A program made the translations under genes and the position numbers. The notes under the pieces were generated by a model. The model did not search any database and had not been told where the DNA came from. It worked only from the letters and a program-made list of their open reading frames with translations. From Euryarchaeota archaeon UBA181 (GTDB lineage Archaea > Thermoplasmatota > Poseidoniia > Poseidoniales > Thalassarchaeaceae): a DNA stretch of 19,471 nucleotides. The stretch covers positions 37,607-57,077 of the forward strand of contig DALI01000012.1 of NCBI GenBank assembly GCA_002496725.1. Direction: 5' to 3'. The first letter of the stretch is position 1. Each line of letters opens with the position of its first letter. Shown here piece by piece: positions 1 to 7,365 of this stretch.

Positions 1-1
1 C

Positions 2-232
2 AGAGCCAAGATGTTCGAACTCCCCCCTCGGGAAAACCTAGAGTTCCAGCTAGACCATATGTCTACTGGGATCAAGAGTGATTTCTTCGGCGGGGAAAAT
101 CCCAATGGAGCCGACTTCGCAAACTTTGGAATTTTGAGATCGATGGAGGGCTTGTACGGTTTTGATATCGTCGAAGGTCATCCTACTGTTTGGCCGTGGT
201 ACCTAAGGATGAAATCAACCTCAGGCATATGA
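2..232 (+). CDS. C-terminal part of a GST-fold protein, prostaglandin E synthase 2-like (5' truncated by window edge)
   Basis: The open frame enters from the left edge and ends at TGA 230-232, giving about 76 visible residues. Visible features are a GGENPNGADFANFGILR stretch, then MEGLYGFD and a terminal WPWYLRM. This pattern (GG-x-x-PN-x-AD, then a short helix ending in W-Y-x-R-M) matches the C-terminal helical domain of glutathione S-transferase-fold proteins. It is closest to the mitochondrial prostaglandin E synthase 2 family, which normally carries an N-terminal glutaredoxin-like domain. That domain would lie upstream and cannot be seen, so the catalytic CxxC and any activity are unverified. 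The family has thiol-dependent and heme-binding properties. The gene is convergent with the PH-domain gene, with three bases between the stops. The family match is from memory of the motif. Confidence 0.6.
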   Translation, partial: RAKMFELPPRENLEFQLDHMSTGIKSDFFGGENPNGADFANFGILRSMEGLYGFDIVEGHPTVWPWYLRMKSTSGI

Positions 233-235
233 GTC

Positions 236-772
236 CTATTCTTCAGAGAGTTTGGACTCAATCTTTGTTAGAATATCCCTTATCTCGACTAGAACGTCGT
301 TTGACTCGGCCGGAGAGGGAGCTTGGGGGGTTGAGATCAGCGAGTCCCTTTGTTGTAGAACGAGGTCACGGAACTCGTTAGCGTTCCTCACACCCGTTAA
401 TATGAATGGAGCCGCACCCGCAGTCTCGAACTGCATCCTGACGACTCCGAATGCGGATAGAATGGGACCCTCATGAATGGAAACATCTGTTAGTTTGTCC
501 AAAGGAATATTCTGTTGCTTCTTGAACAGCCATCCGATACGCATGTTGATTGAACGGTCAGTTAGGGCCCCACTCATGTGTTCATACTGCTTCCTATGAA
601 CAAGCCACCCAAACGGAATCCAGATTGGCATTAGTATAATTCCCACCATTGTCATGAGAAGGCCAAAATTTGCCATTATCCACCAGTAAGTGATAATTTT
701 CCTATCAAATTCTACGGCCATGATATGACCGCTATCCGCATAACTGGTTTGGGTTTGTGAACCTTCCATCAT
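236..772 (-). CDS. Bacterial PH-domain (YdbS/DUF304-like) membrane protein
   Basis: A 178-residue protein. Residues about 26-59 are strongly hydrophobic (two closely spaced membrane segments, rich in W, I, M and P). The following domain (about 60-140) has the bacterial PH signature: an SGALTDRSINMRIGWLFKKQ strand region, then QNIPLDKLTDVSIHEGP, then ILSAFGVVRMQFETAG. The order 'I-P-L-x-x-[IL]-T-D-V', then a G-x-x-x-[AS]-x-F-G turn, is typical of the bPH2/YdbS (formerly DUF304) family. The last 25 residues form a charged helix or short coiled coil. The protein probably sits on the cytoplasmic membrane; no enzymatic role is known for the family. It is the last gene of the HMA-DUF4396/nadE operon, 21 bases after nadE. 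Starts ATG 772 or ATG 769 are adjacent; a later ATG before MAVEFDRK is possible. I see no clear ribosome binding site. Confidence 0.75.
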   Translation of the reverse strand: MMEGSQTQTSYADSGHIMAVEFDRKIITYWWIMANFGLLMTMVGIILMPIWIPFGWLVHRKQYEHMSGALTDRSINMRIGWLFKKQQNIPLDKLTDVSIHEGPILSAFGVVRMQFETAGAAPFILTGVRNANEFRDLVLQQRDSLISTPQAPSPAESNDVLVEIRDILTKIESKLSEE

Positions 773-793
773 GGAATAGGGGACTTAATAGCT

Positions 794-1579
794 CTAATTT
801 AACCCAGCGGTCACTCTCTTGAATACTGGAATAGGCTTCATCTTGTGCAAATTAGCCCTGTTTAGTTCCATATACCTCGCCATCACATGCCTCTGTCTCT
901 CGTTGGGCTCTACTCCCGATGGACTCTCGATCTCCCTCATAGCCCACTCTAGTTCCTGATAGGTAGCCCCTATCTGTTCCTCGTCGGTCCTACCATCGGC
1001 CCATAGGCCATCGGTTGGTGCGGCGTCCTGAATTTCTTGAATGACGCCCAATGCATCGGCAAGAGCATAGACTTCTGATTTGTAGAGGTCAGCAAGAGGG
1101 GAGATATCGACCCCTCCATCGCCATACTTGGTGAAGAATCCGACTCCAAAATCTTCAACCTTGTTTCCCGTACCCACAACAATGCCATTGATGGCTTCGA
1201 TACCGGCAAAATTATACAAGGCGGCCATCCTAAGTCTGGCCCTAGAATTTGCCATACTATGATTTGTGAAATTCTCCCCAAATGCACTACTAAATGAGTC
1301 GAATGTTTTAGACAAATCGATAGTCTCAGACCTTACATTATTCCAATTTTTTGTCAGCCACGACAAATGCTGATTGGAGAGGTCAAATTGATCTTCAATC
1401 TGATGAATAGGCATGTTAAGGGCCAGTGTTTTGAGTCCAGTTTTAGCACATAGGGCTGAAGTTACAGCTGAATCTACTCCCCCAGATACGCCTACAACGA
1501 GGGTGGTGATCCCATTACTATTAGCATAATCCAAAATCCATTCCGTAATCTGCTCACCAAGTTTTTCCCAGAACTGCAC
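794..1579 (-). CDS. nadE: NH3-dependent NAD+ synthetase
   Basis: A 261-residue enzyme of the N-type ATP pyrophosphatase family. It amidates nicotinic acid adenine dinucleotide to NAD+ with ATP and ammonia in the cytoplasm. Evidence: the PP-loop SGGVDSAV at residues 32-39; the GTGNKVEDFGVGFFTKYGDG block that binds the deamido-NAD substrate; the following GGVDISPLADLYKSEVYALA; and DAAPTDGLW near residue 190. There is no N-terminal nitrilase-type glutaminase domain, so this is the short ammonia-dependent form common in archaea. The start is GTG 1579. An AGGTGATG ribosome binding site lies at 1584-1591, overlapping the stop of the HMA-DUF4396 gene 10 bases upstream, which suggests translational coupling. 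Family assignment is secure; the start is well supported. Confidence 0.95.
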   Translation of the reverse strand: MQFWEKLGEQITEWILDYANSNGITTLVVGVSGGVDSAVTSALCAKTGLKTLALNMPIHQIEDQFDLSNQHLSWLTKNWNNVRSETIDLSKTFDSFSSAFGENFTNHSMANSRARLRMAALYNFAGIEAINGIVVGTGNKVEDFGVGFFTKYGDGGVDISPLADLYKSEVYALADALGVIQEIQDAAPTDGLWADGRTDEEQIGATYQELEWAMREIESPSGVEPNERQRHVMARYMELNRANLHKMKPIPVFKRVTAGLN

Positions 1580-1583
1580 AATA

Positions 1584-1591
1584 CATCACCT
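1584..1591 (-). promoter_or_regulatory. Ribosome binding site of nadE overlapping the upstream stop
   Basis: AGGTGATG on the minus strand matches the complement of the archaeal 16S 3' end and lies four bases before GTG 1579. It overlaps the TAG stop (1592-1590) of the HMA-DUF4396 gene, deciding the GTG start and implying coupled translation. Confidence 0.65.
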
Positions 1592-2231
1592 AATGACAAG
1601 CTACTCCATGCTTCTTGAGCCTCCAATAGTTATACGGCCATGGAGTCAAGAAACCTGCTACAAGCATTGGAAGAATTACCCACCATGTAAGTTTGGCACC
1701 TCCAGTAAGAACGAGATCTACTACATTCATCGCGGCTTCCATTGATAACATAGAAATCAATGACATTCCGATAGCGACCCTGAAGGCTTCCCTCAATGCC
1801 ATCTGAGCTGAAAGAATATATGTTTCTAGGGCTATAGAAGTCATTATCCCGTTAAACATTGCAAGGGCCATGATCATCATCGCACTCCAGCCAGACTCTG
1901 TGAATACGAATTGGAAAGCCGCGATAGTTCCGAAATCTCCAATACTACAACCAACTAAACACCATTTCGTATTGTGTGCGGATTGTCGCCATATTGGGCC
2001 ATCTGACCAATCGAAGGGTGCGGCCTCTCCCCCTACTGAATATCCGGCTCCCTGAATTGCTAATTTAATATCATCAATACTAGATCCAGAATGGGTTATG
2101 ACAACAGTGCCTGTTTCATGGGAAACATCTGCAGAGTTCACATCATCCAGAGAATTGAGAGCGGCGGCTACGTTGGAGGCACAACCATCACAAGTCATAC
2201 CGCCGACACTTACAGTCATGGTCTGGACCAT
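1590..2231 (-). CDS. HMA metal-binding domain fused to a DUF4396 membrane domain
   Basis: A 213-residue protein with two parts. Residues 3-68 form a heavy-metal-associated domain of the Atx1/CopZ fold, with GGMTCDGCASNV placing the metal-binding cysteines at 14 and 17. Residues about 80-213 look like DUF4396: a HNTKWCLVGCSIGD entry motif (H86, C91, C95, then G-D), a second helix from about 115, a third at 150-175 containing GMSLISMLSMEAAMN, a fourth at 183-200, and the closing GFLTPWPYNYWRLKKHGVAC with a final histidine. About four membrane helices are expected. The protein contains no P-type ATPase motifs (no DKTG, no CPC), so it is not a CopA fragment. Metal handling, probably copper, in the membrane is inferred from the HMA half; DUF4396 has no established activity. 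It heads the operon with nadE. It starts at ATG 2231, about 25 bases from a TATA-like element. Confidence 0.8.
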   Translation of the reverse strand: MVQTMTVSVGGMTCDGCASNVAAALNSLDDVNSADVSHETGTVVITHSGSSIDDIKLAIQGAGYSVGGEAAPFDWSDGPIWRQSAHNTKWCLVGCSIGDFGTIAAFQFVFTESGWSAMMIMALAMFNGIMTSIALETYILSAQMALREAFRVAIGMSLISMLSMEAAMNVVDLVLTGGAKLTWWVILPMLVAGFLTPWPYNYWRLKKHGVACH

Positions 2232-2251
2232 GACAAGGCGTTGACGATGAC

Positions 2252-2260
2252 ATTATTGAA
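2252..2260 (-). promoter_or_regulatory. Possible TATA box for the HMA-DUF4396/nadE operon
   Basis: On the minus strand TTCAATAAT is centred about 25 bases before ATG 2231, the spacing expected for a leaderless archaeal transcript. The match to an archaeal TATA box is only moderate. The 79-base divergent region to ileS also holds a small TGAC-N5-GTCA inverted repeat (2287-2299), which may be chance. Confidence 0.3.
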
Positions 2261-2310
2261 CCCTGCTAGGGAGTAATGAGCATGTGTGACAACGAGTCAT
2301 ATTGAATACG

Positions 2311-5300
2311 ATGTCAGGGTTCGCAACTGACATGGTAGTACCGAAGCCAGCAGGAGAGTTCGATCCTGTGGCATTGGAGAACTCCCTGATGGATGCATGG
2401 AGAGTAGAGGGGACTTTTGCCAAGTCGATAGATTCCAGAAGAGAGATTGGTTCTCCTTTCACGTTCCTAGAGGGGCCACCAACCGCAAATGGAAAACCGG
2501 GAATACATCATGTGATTTCCAGACTATTCAAAGATATGGTATGCCGTTGGAAAACTATGCAAGGTCATGTAGTGGAAAGAAAGGCGGGCTGGGACACCCA
2601 TGGACTACCTGTCGAGATAGAGGTGCAGAAGCAACTGAATCTGATGTCAAATGAAGAAATTGAAAAATTCGGCATGAAGGAATTCAATGAGAAGTGCAAG
2701 GAGAGTGTTTGGACTTATGAGGAAGCTTGGAGGGAGATGACTGAGAGAATGGCATTCTGGGTCGATCTTGACGACCCCTATGTGACACTACACGACCAAT
2801 ACATCGAATCCGCATGGTGGTCTTTGAAGCAGATGTTTGAGAAGGGGCTTCTTTTCAGAGGACACAAGGTCTTACCATATTGTCCGCAGACAGGAACAAG
2901 CTACTCCACTCATGAGGTCTCCCAGGGGTACAAGGAGGTAACTGAGCCCGCCGTATTCGTGAAATTCAAGCTCATTGACGACGAAGCCTCTGTTTTGGCT
3001 TGGACCACCACTCCCTGGACCCTTCCTGGAAATGTCGGCCTTGCAGTTGGACCGGACTTGACCTACTGCAGAGTAAAAATTACCTCTGAACCTTCAGAAT
3101 CCTGGGAGGGCAGAGGTGGTGGAGAAGTGGGCGAAGAATTGATTCTAGCCAAGGAACTCATTGGTAATGTCCTCAGAAACCATGTGGAGATATTAGAAGA
3201 GTTCACTGGTTCTGAAATCATTGGGAGATCATACAAACCACTTTTTCCAGGCGCTATAGACGGGACTGGGTCCCCTTCAGCATGGACAATAGTAGGAGCT
3301 GATTTTGTCACCACTACAGACGGCACTGGGGTGGTACACACAGCAGTGATGTATGGAGAGGATGATTACAGCTTAGGCATGGAAGTAGGCTTCCCTGCAC
3401 AGCATACCGTAGGCATGGATGGGAAATTCATTGAAGGGACTCATGATGGCCTTGATGGCAAATATGTCAAAGAATGTGATGACTTGATTATCGATATTCT
3501 AACGAGTGATGGACTGCTTTACAGAGAGCATGCGTATACTCACGATTACCCTCACTGTTGGAGAACCGAGCACCCCCTTCTATACTACGCAATGGACAGC
3601 TGGTTCGTTAGGATGACTGCTGTAAAGGAGCAAATACTACAATACAACTCAGAAGTTGAGTGGGCCCCAGAGTGGACTGGTACGAAAAGGATGGGTGAGT
3701 GGCTATCGAACATCAAAGACTGGGCTATCAGCAGAGAGAGGTACTGGGGAACTCCATTGCCGGTATGGATTTGTGGCGAGTGCGGCAAGGAACACTGTGT
3801 CGGGAGTATAGAAGAACTCTCTCAAATGAAGACGGATTCCTCTGTCATGCCTCCTGAATTACATCGGCCATATGTGGATGAAGTGAAACTGGTATGCCCC
3901 CATGGCGAATGCCAGGGGGAGATGTCCAGAGAGCCATATGTGATGGACTGCTGGTTCGACTCCGGTTGTGCAACCTTTGCTCAGTGGCATTATCCGTTTG
4001 ATAACGAGGACAAATTCAACGGTTCCTTCCCAGTAGACTATATCTGCGAGGCAGTGGATCAGACAAGAGGGTGGTTCTACTCTCTGATGGCTGTTTCTAC
4101 AACAGTTTTTGATAGCATCTGCTATCGTAGATGTCTTTCACTTGGGCATATTCTTGATAAGGATGGAAAGAAAATGAGTAAATCCAAGGGCAATGTTGTG
4201 AATCCATGGGATCATTTCAACAAAGAAGGGGCCGATTCCATAAGATGGTACATGATGACCCAGAGTGCCCCTTGGTCGCCCACTAATTTCGATCCCAATG
4301 GAGTTAGGGAGTCTTATGCCAAAATGTTTCTGACACTCTGGAATGTATACAAGTTCCATGTTGATTATGCTGCACTGGACGGCTTCGACCCAGAAAATAG
4401 TGATTCCTTCGTTCCAGTTGAAGATAGAAGTGATCTCGATCGATGGATTCTATCGAGGGTTTCCTCAATGGCAGAAAAATATCATGATCAATTCATATGC
4501 TGGGATTTCCATAAGGCTGGTAGGGACCTTGAGAACTTCGTGGTGAATGATTTGTCTAATTGGTATGTCAGAAGATCCAGAAGGAGGCTCTGGAATGAGG
4601 TTGATAGCAGTGACAAGCATTCGTGCCAGAACACTCTTCACGAAGTATTACTTATTGTCTGTAGACTAATGGCTCCTGTATCCCCCTTTGTTTCTGATGC
4701 CATACACAGAGGTCTTGATGGGACATCTGTGCACTTGGCGGATTGGCCTGTCGGATCTGAGATAATCGAAAGGTCCCTGCCCCCTATTGACCAAGTGGTT
4801 GAAATGGAGATGGAGCTAGTTAGATCGATAGCCGAAGCTGGGAGGAGAGTTCGAGTAGAGGCAGGCAGAAGGCAACGCCTCCCTTGCAGATCTGGATGGA
4901 TAGTCGGAGGGCCCGAACTTTCACATTTCCATGATATTCTCTCCGAGGAGCTGAACGTGGAAACGATATCTGTTATGGATGATCTGGATACTTTCCAGAA
5001 GATCGAGATCGTGCCAAACAGGAAGGCACTAGGCGCCAAATGTAGAGGGGATTTGCCTACTGTTCTATCTGAGCTTAAGTTAGCTGATTCAGAGTCTTTA
5101 TTGCTCGAAATAGAAGCAGGAATAGCGGCGATTAGCGGATATGAAATTCAATCCAGTGATATTGAAATAAAGAGAGTGGAGCGTGAGGGTTTTGCCGCGG
5201 CTACACTTTCGGGAGATTATGGGGATGTCTCTTTGGTTCTGGACATGGATGTGGATGAAGATCTTCTTTCCAAGGGACTAGCGAGGGATGTAATCAGGAG

Positions 5301-5526
5301 AATACAAGCTAAAAGAAAAGATCTGGACTTGGATATCGAGGCCACTATATCACTATCGGTGTGGCTAGATGGGGCCTCTATCTCAGATTCGGATTGGAGT
5401 AGGGTGATCACAGAGACTCGTGCAGAGAGTGCCGCGCTCAATGAAGGGGCGGCTAACATAGATGCAATTACTTTCGAAGTGGATGGCGTGGATGTCGCTG
5501 TCCACATTGAAGAGAGTCAGAGTTAG
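2311..5526 (+). CDS. ileS: Isoleucyl-tRNA synthetase
   Basis: A 1071-residue class Ia synthetase that charges tRNA-Ile. The HIGH-type motif is PTANGKPGIHH (residues about 57-67); the GIHH form is characteristic of type 2 (archaeal/eukaryotic-like, typically mupirocin-insensitive) enzymes. The CP1 editing domain shows WTTTPWTLPGN (231-241) and later VVHTAVMYGEDDY, with H343 and D352 nine residues apart as in known editing sites. A zinc-binding C-x2-C-x4-C (C488, C491, C496) follows WGTPLPVW. The second signature KMSKS is at 621-625. The anticodon-binding domain begins near SDLDRWILSRV. Length is normal. I chose ATG 2311; an in-frame TTG at 2302 would add three residues. The gene stands alone on the plus strand, divergent from the HMA operon. 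I could not identify its promoter with confidence. Confidence 0.97.
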   Translation: MSGFATDMVVPKPAGEFDPVALENSLMDAWRVEGTFAKSIDSRREIGSPFTFLEGPPTANGKPGIHHVISRLFKDMVCRWKTMQGHVVERKAGWDTHGLPVEIEVQKQLNLMSNEEIEKFGMKEFNEKCKESVWTYEEAWREMTERMAFWVDLDDPYVTLHDQYIESAWWSLKQMFEKGLLFRGHKVLPYCPQTGTSYSTHEVSQGYKEVTEPAVFVKFKLIDDEASVLAWTTTPWTLPGNVGLAVGPDLTYCRVKITSEPSESWEGRGGGEVGEELILAKELIGNVLRNHVEILEEFTGSEIIGRSYKPLFPGAIDGTGSPSAWTIVGADFVTTTDGTGVVHTAVMYGEDDYSLGMEVGFPAQHTVGMDGKFIEGTHDGLDGKYVKECDDLIIDILTSDGLLYREHAYTHDYPHCWRTEHPLLYYAMDSWFVRMTAVKEQILQYNSEVEWAPEWTGTKRMGEWLSNIKDWAISRERYWGTPLPVWICGECGKEHCVGSIEELSQMKTDSSVMPPELHRPYVDEVKLVCPHGECQGEMSREPYVMDCWFDSGCATFAQWHYPFDNEDKFNGSFPVDYICEAVDQTRGWFYSLMAVSTTVFDSICYRRCLSLGHILDKDGKKMSKSKGNVVNPWDHFNKEGADSIRWYMMTQSAPWSPTNFDPNGVRESYAKMFLTLWNVYKFHVDYAALDGFDPENSDSFVPVEDRSDLDRWILSRVSSMAEKYHDQFICWDFHKAGRDLENFVVNDLSNWYVRRSRRRLWNEVDSSDKHSCQNTLHEVLLIVCRLMAPVSPFVSDAIHRGLDGTSVHLADWPVGSEIIERSLPPIDQVVEMEMELVRSIAEAGRRVRVEAGRRQRLPCRSGWIVGGPELSHFHDILSEELNVETISVMDDLDTFQKIEIVPNRKALGAKCRGDLPTVLSELKLADSESLLLEIEAGIAAISGYEIQSSDIEIKRVEREGFAAATLSGDYGDVSLVLDMDVDEDLLSKGLARDVIRRIQAKRKDLDLDIEATISLSVWLDGASISDSDWSRVITETRAESAALNEGAANIDAITFEVDGVDVAVHIEESQS

Positions 5527-5629
5527 TCTATCTTTGCGTTGGATAAGTTGGACTCTGATTTCGGCCAGCACATTTCTAGACCTGTTCTGAATCAAGGGGA
5601 TGGAGTAAAACAATATAATTGCCCTATAT

Positions 5630-7096
5630 TTATTGGAGTCTAGCAATATACTCTGTCGGAAGAAGCAGCTCTAAGGAAAATAGTGGATCGGGGTCTGTGG
5701 AATCTTGATACGCTATGAATGCCCCTCCATCTGGAAGGATTCCCATACTCGCAAAATCGAATCTTATGTCGTTTCCAGCCCCTGATGTTGAATCTAGGTC
5801 TCCCTGTCCTATGTATGTCCTAGAATCTGGAACCATGCTATCAGAGAATCCCCTCACATGCCATGCTAAGTCTACGTCGGGGCCTAGAGAGCTCTGATAT
5901 CTGACATTCAAAACGAATAAGTCGTGCAATCCATTTGAGTGGAACTCCCACTCCTCGAGGCCAACGGCCTCTGATGACAAGTCATAGGATTGGTTTTCCC
6001 AGTTCTCTCCACCATCCCATGACATCATGTGAGTAAGTGAAGCATCTCCCGGAATTACGCAATGTAGTGCGCTAGAGGAGTCGAATGCACAGTACTGTGA
6101 AGGCATGGAAGTACCATTTAGGTTAACTCCTGTCCACCAATTTAGGGACGTGTCTAGGAATGCATCCCTACCATCGATGAAGTAATCTGGGAAATACAAG
6201 CCACCAGAGGGAACCGGGAAGGCTCGCATCTCCTTGTGGGGCTTCGTGAAATCCCATTCTGGGCCTAATTGTGATGGATTCAGATCTACCTCCATTATGT
6301 CCAGATCTTCATCTCTGTCAGGGAATCCAAAGTATTCATAGTTCAGACCATCAGTAGATATTTGCCCGCCGATATTCTGTACCTGATGCCAGAAGTTAGA
6401 TATCACCAAACTCGCCCATGGACCATTTCCATAGAGTCCACCATTTATTGGTCCGATTACCTCTACCTGCCATGATCTGTCATAGAATGGCTCGGGAGTC
6501 CTGTTGAAGCACCAACTCCATTCCTCATCATCGGCATCGTAGAAGAATGCATAGAATTGATCCGCCCCACTCGTACTTGGGTATGGGAACCATCCCATGG
6601 AAATCAGATCTCCATTTGTCGCCTGAACGATGCTTCCCTCGCCTAATCCCTCCTGTCCCGGAACCGTAGGCTTTGGTTCCATGCACCCTAGCTGTGAGAA
6701 GACGGATGGCTGATACTCCTTCCAGGTATGGCCCCTGTCTTCTGACCAAGTGGGATATTCGCCACCAAAATTCAGGATCCATCCTTCCTTTGTAGCCGCG
6801 AGATAGTGCTCACAGCAATTTCCACCTTCTGCGTTTCCGAACACTGCCCATGCATGACCGACTTCGTCCCATGTTTCGTTGGAGAACGGATCTCCAATCT
6901 TGAAATCCCTAATACAGGGGGCACTGAGGCAGGAGTTGGCGTGATCCTGTTCGTCCACCCAATCCATATCCATGTACCAGGAAGGATAGGGTGAACTCAA
7001 ATTTTCTCTTATGACCTGATGTAAACATCCCGATAGGGATACAGTAGAGAACATGATCGCCACTAGTACGACACGAGTTGCCCTGACGTCCGGCAT
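5630..7096 (-). CDS. Secreted lipoprotein with Asp-box (BNR-like) motifs, probable beta-propeller
   Basis: A 488-residue protein beginning with a short basic region, a hydrophobic stretch (8-20) and the lipobox LSGC, placing the lipidated cysteine at residue 24; it should be anchored on the outer face of the membrane. Two clear Asp-boxes (S-x-D-x-G-x-x-W) occur at 118-125 (SEDRGHTW) and 359-366 (SWDGGENW), with a weaker one near ISTDGLNYEY at about 246. Such motifs mark turns in sialidase/BNR and related beta-propellers. The mature protein is aromatic- and acid-rich and has about eight cysteines after the lipid site, suggesting disulfides. I see no sialidase FRIP motif or arginine triad, so no enzyme activity is claimed; glycan or polymer binding is only a possibility. 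It is monocistronic and convergent with ileS, with a 103-base gap holding no recognisable signal. Confidence 0.75.
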   Translation of the reverse strand: MPDVRATRVVLVAIMFSTVSLSGCLHQVIRENLSSPYPSWYMDMDWVDEQDHANSCLSAPCIRDFKIGDPFSNETWDEVGHAWAVFGNAEGGNCCEHYLAATKEGWILNFGGEYPTWSEDRGHTWKEYQPSVFSQLGCMEPKPTVPGQEGLGEGSIVQATNGDLISMGWFPYPSTSGADQFYAFFYDADDEEWSWCFNRTPEPFYDRSWQVEVIGPINGGLYGNGPWASLVISNFWHQVQNIGGQISTDGLNYEYFGFPDRDEDLDIMEVDLNPSQLGPEWDFTKPHKEMRAFPVPSGGLYFPDYFIDGRDAFLDTSLNWWTGVNLNGTSMPSQYCAFDSSSALHCVIPGDASLTHMMSWDGGENWENQSYDLSSEAVGLEEWEFHSNGLHDLFVLNVRYQSSLGPDVDLAWHVRGFSDSMVPDSRTYIGQGDLDSTSGAGNDIRFDFASMGILPDGGAFIAYQDSTDPDPLFSLELLLPTEYIARLQ

Positions 7097-7118
7097 ATAT
7101 CGGGGGTCAGTAGAGTGC

Positions 7119-7125
7119 TATTTTG
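7119..7125 (-). promoter_or_regulatory. Possible TATA box for the lipoprotein gene
   Basis: CAAAATA on the minus strand is centred 26 bases before ATG 7096. No ribosome binding site is seen before that ATG, so a leaderless transcript fits. The assignment rests on spacing and A/T content only. Confidence 0.35.
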
Positions 7126-7195
7126 CACTTCGCCCTTTTTGGACTGGGATAGTTGGGTTGTAGACGTGCCATACCACCGATATATCATACGCGCC

Positions 7196-7348
7196 GTGGC
7201 TGTTGAACCTGGCCCAGAAGAAGAGCTTGAAAATAATGAATCATCCATAATTTATACGGGGATCATTATTGGCATTATTGTCCTAGTGAGTTTCTTGGAC
7301 TTTTCTAGGAAATGGGCTTTCATGTCACTGGAAGATGAAGAGATATGA
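7196..7348 (+). CDS. Small single-pass membrane protein, unknown function
   Basis: A possible 50-residue protein from GTG 7196 to TGA 7346-7348. It has an acidic N-terminus (EPGPEEELENNESS), one hydrophobic segment (about residues 18-34, rich in I, G and V), then a basic SRKW and an acidic tail ending LEDEEI. This looks like a real membrane-protein pattern rather than a shadow frame, since no gene lies opposite it. The frame stays open upstream to a GTG at 7115, which would add 27 residues of less protein-like sequence; the shorter form is preferred. A TATATC lies only 10 bases before the GTG, too close for a conventional promoter of this start. It is divergent from the lipoprotein gene and convergent with cysS, with 17 bases between the stops. 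I do not recognise a family. Confidence 0.45.
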   Translation: MAVEPGPEEELENNESSIIYTGIIIGIIVLVSFLDFSRKWAFMSLEDEEI

Positions 7349-7365
7349 GTCGCGAGATACCGCAC

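Noticed and set aside
2287..2299. TGAC-N5-GTCA inverted repeat before ileS as an operator
   Set aside because: Four-base arms are too short to distinguish from chance without comparison to relatives.
4638..5039. Minus-strand open frame of 133 codons opposite ileS
   Set aside because: Ser/Thr-rich antisense translation within the IleRS C-terminal region; no start signal.
5527..5629. Terminator or small RNA in the gap between ileS and the lipoprotein gene
   Set aside because: No hairpin with a T-run, and no tRNA-like structure found by eye; the gap is A/T-rich only.
5630..7096. Call as sialidase
   Set aside because: Only the Asp-box turns are present; I see no FRIP motif or arginine triad, and Asp-boxes occur in many propellers.
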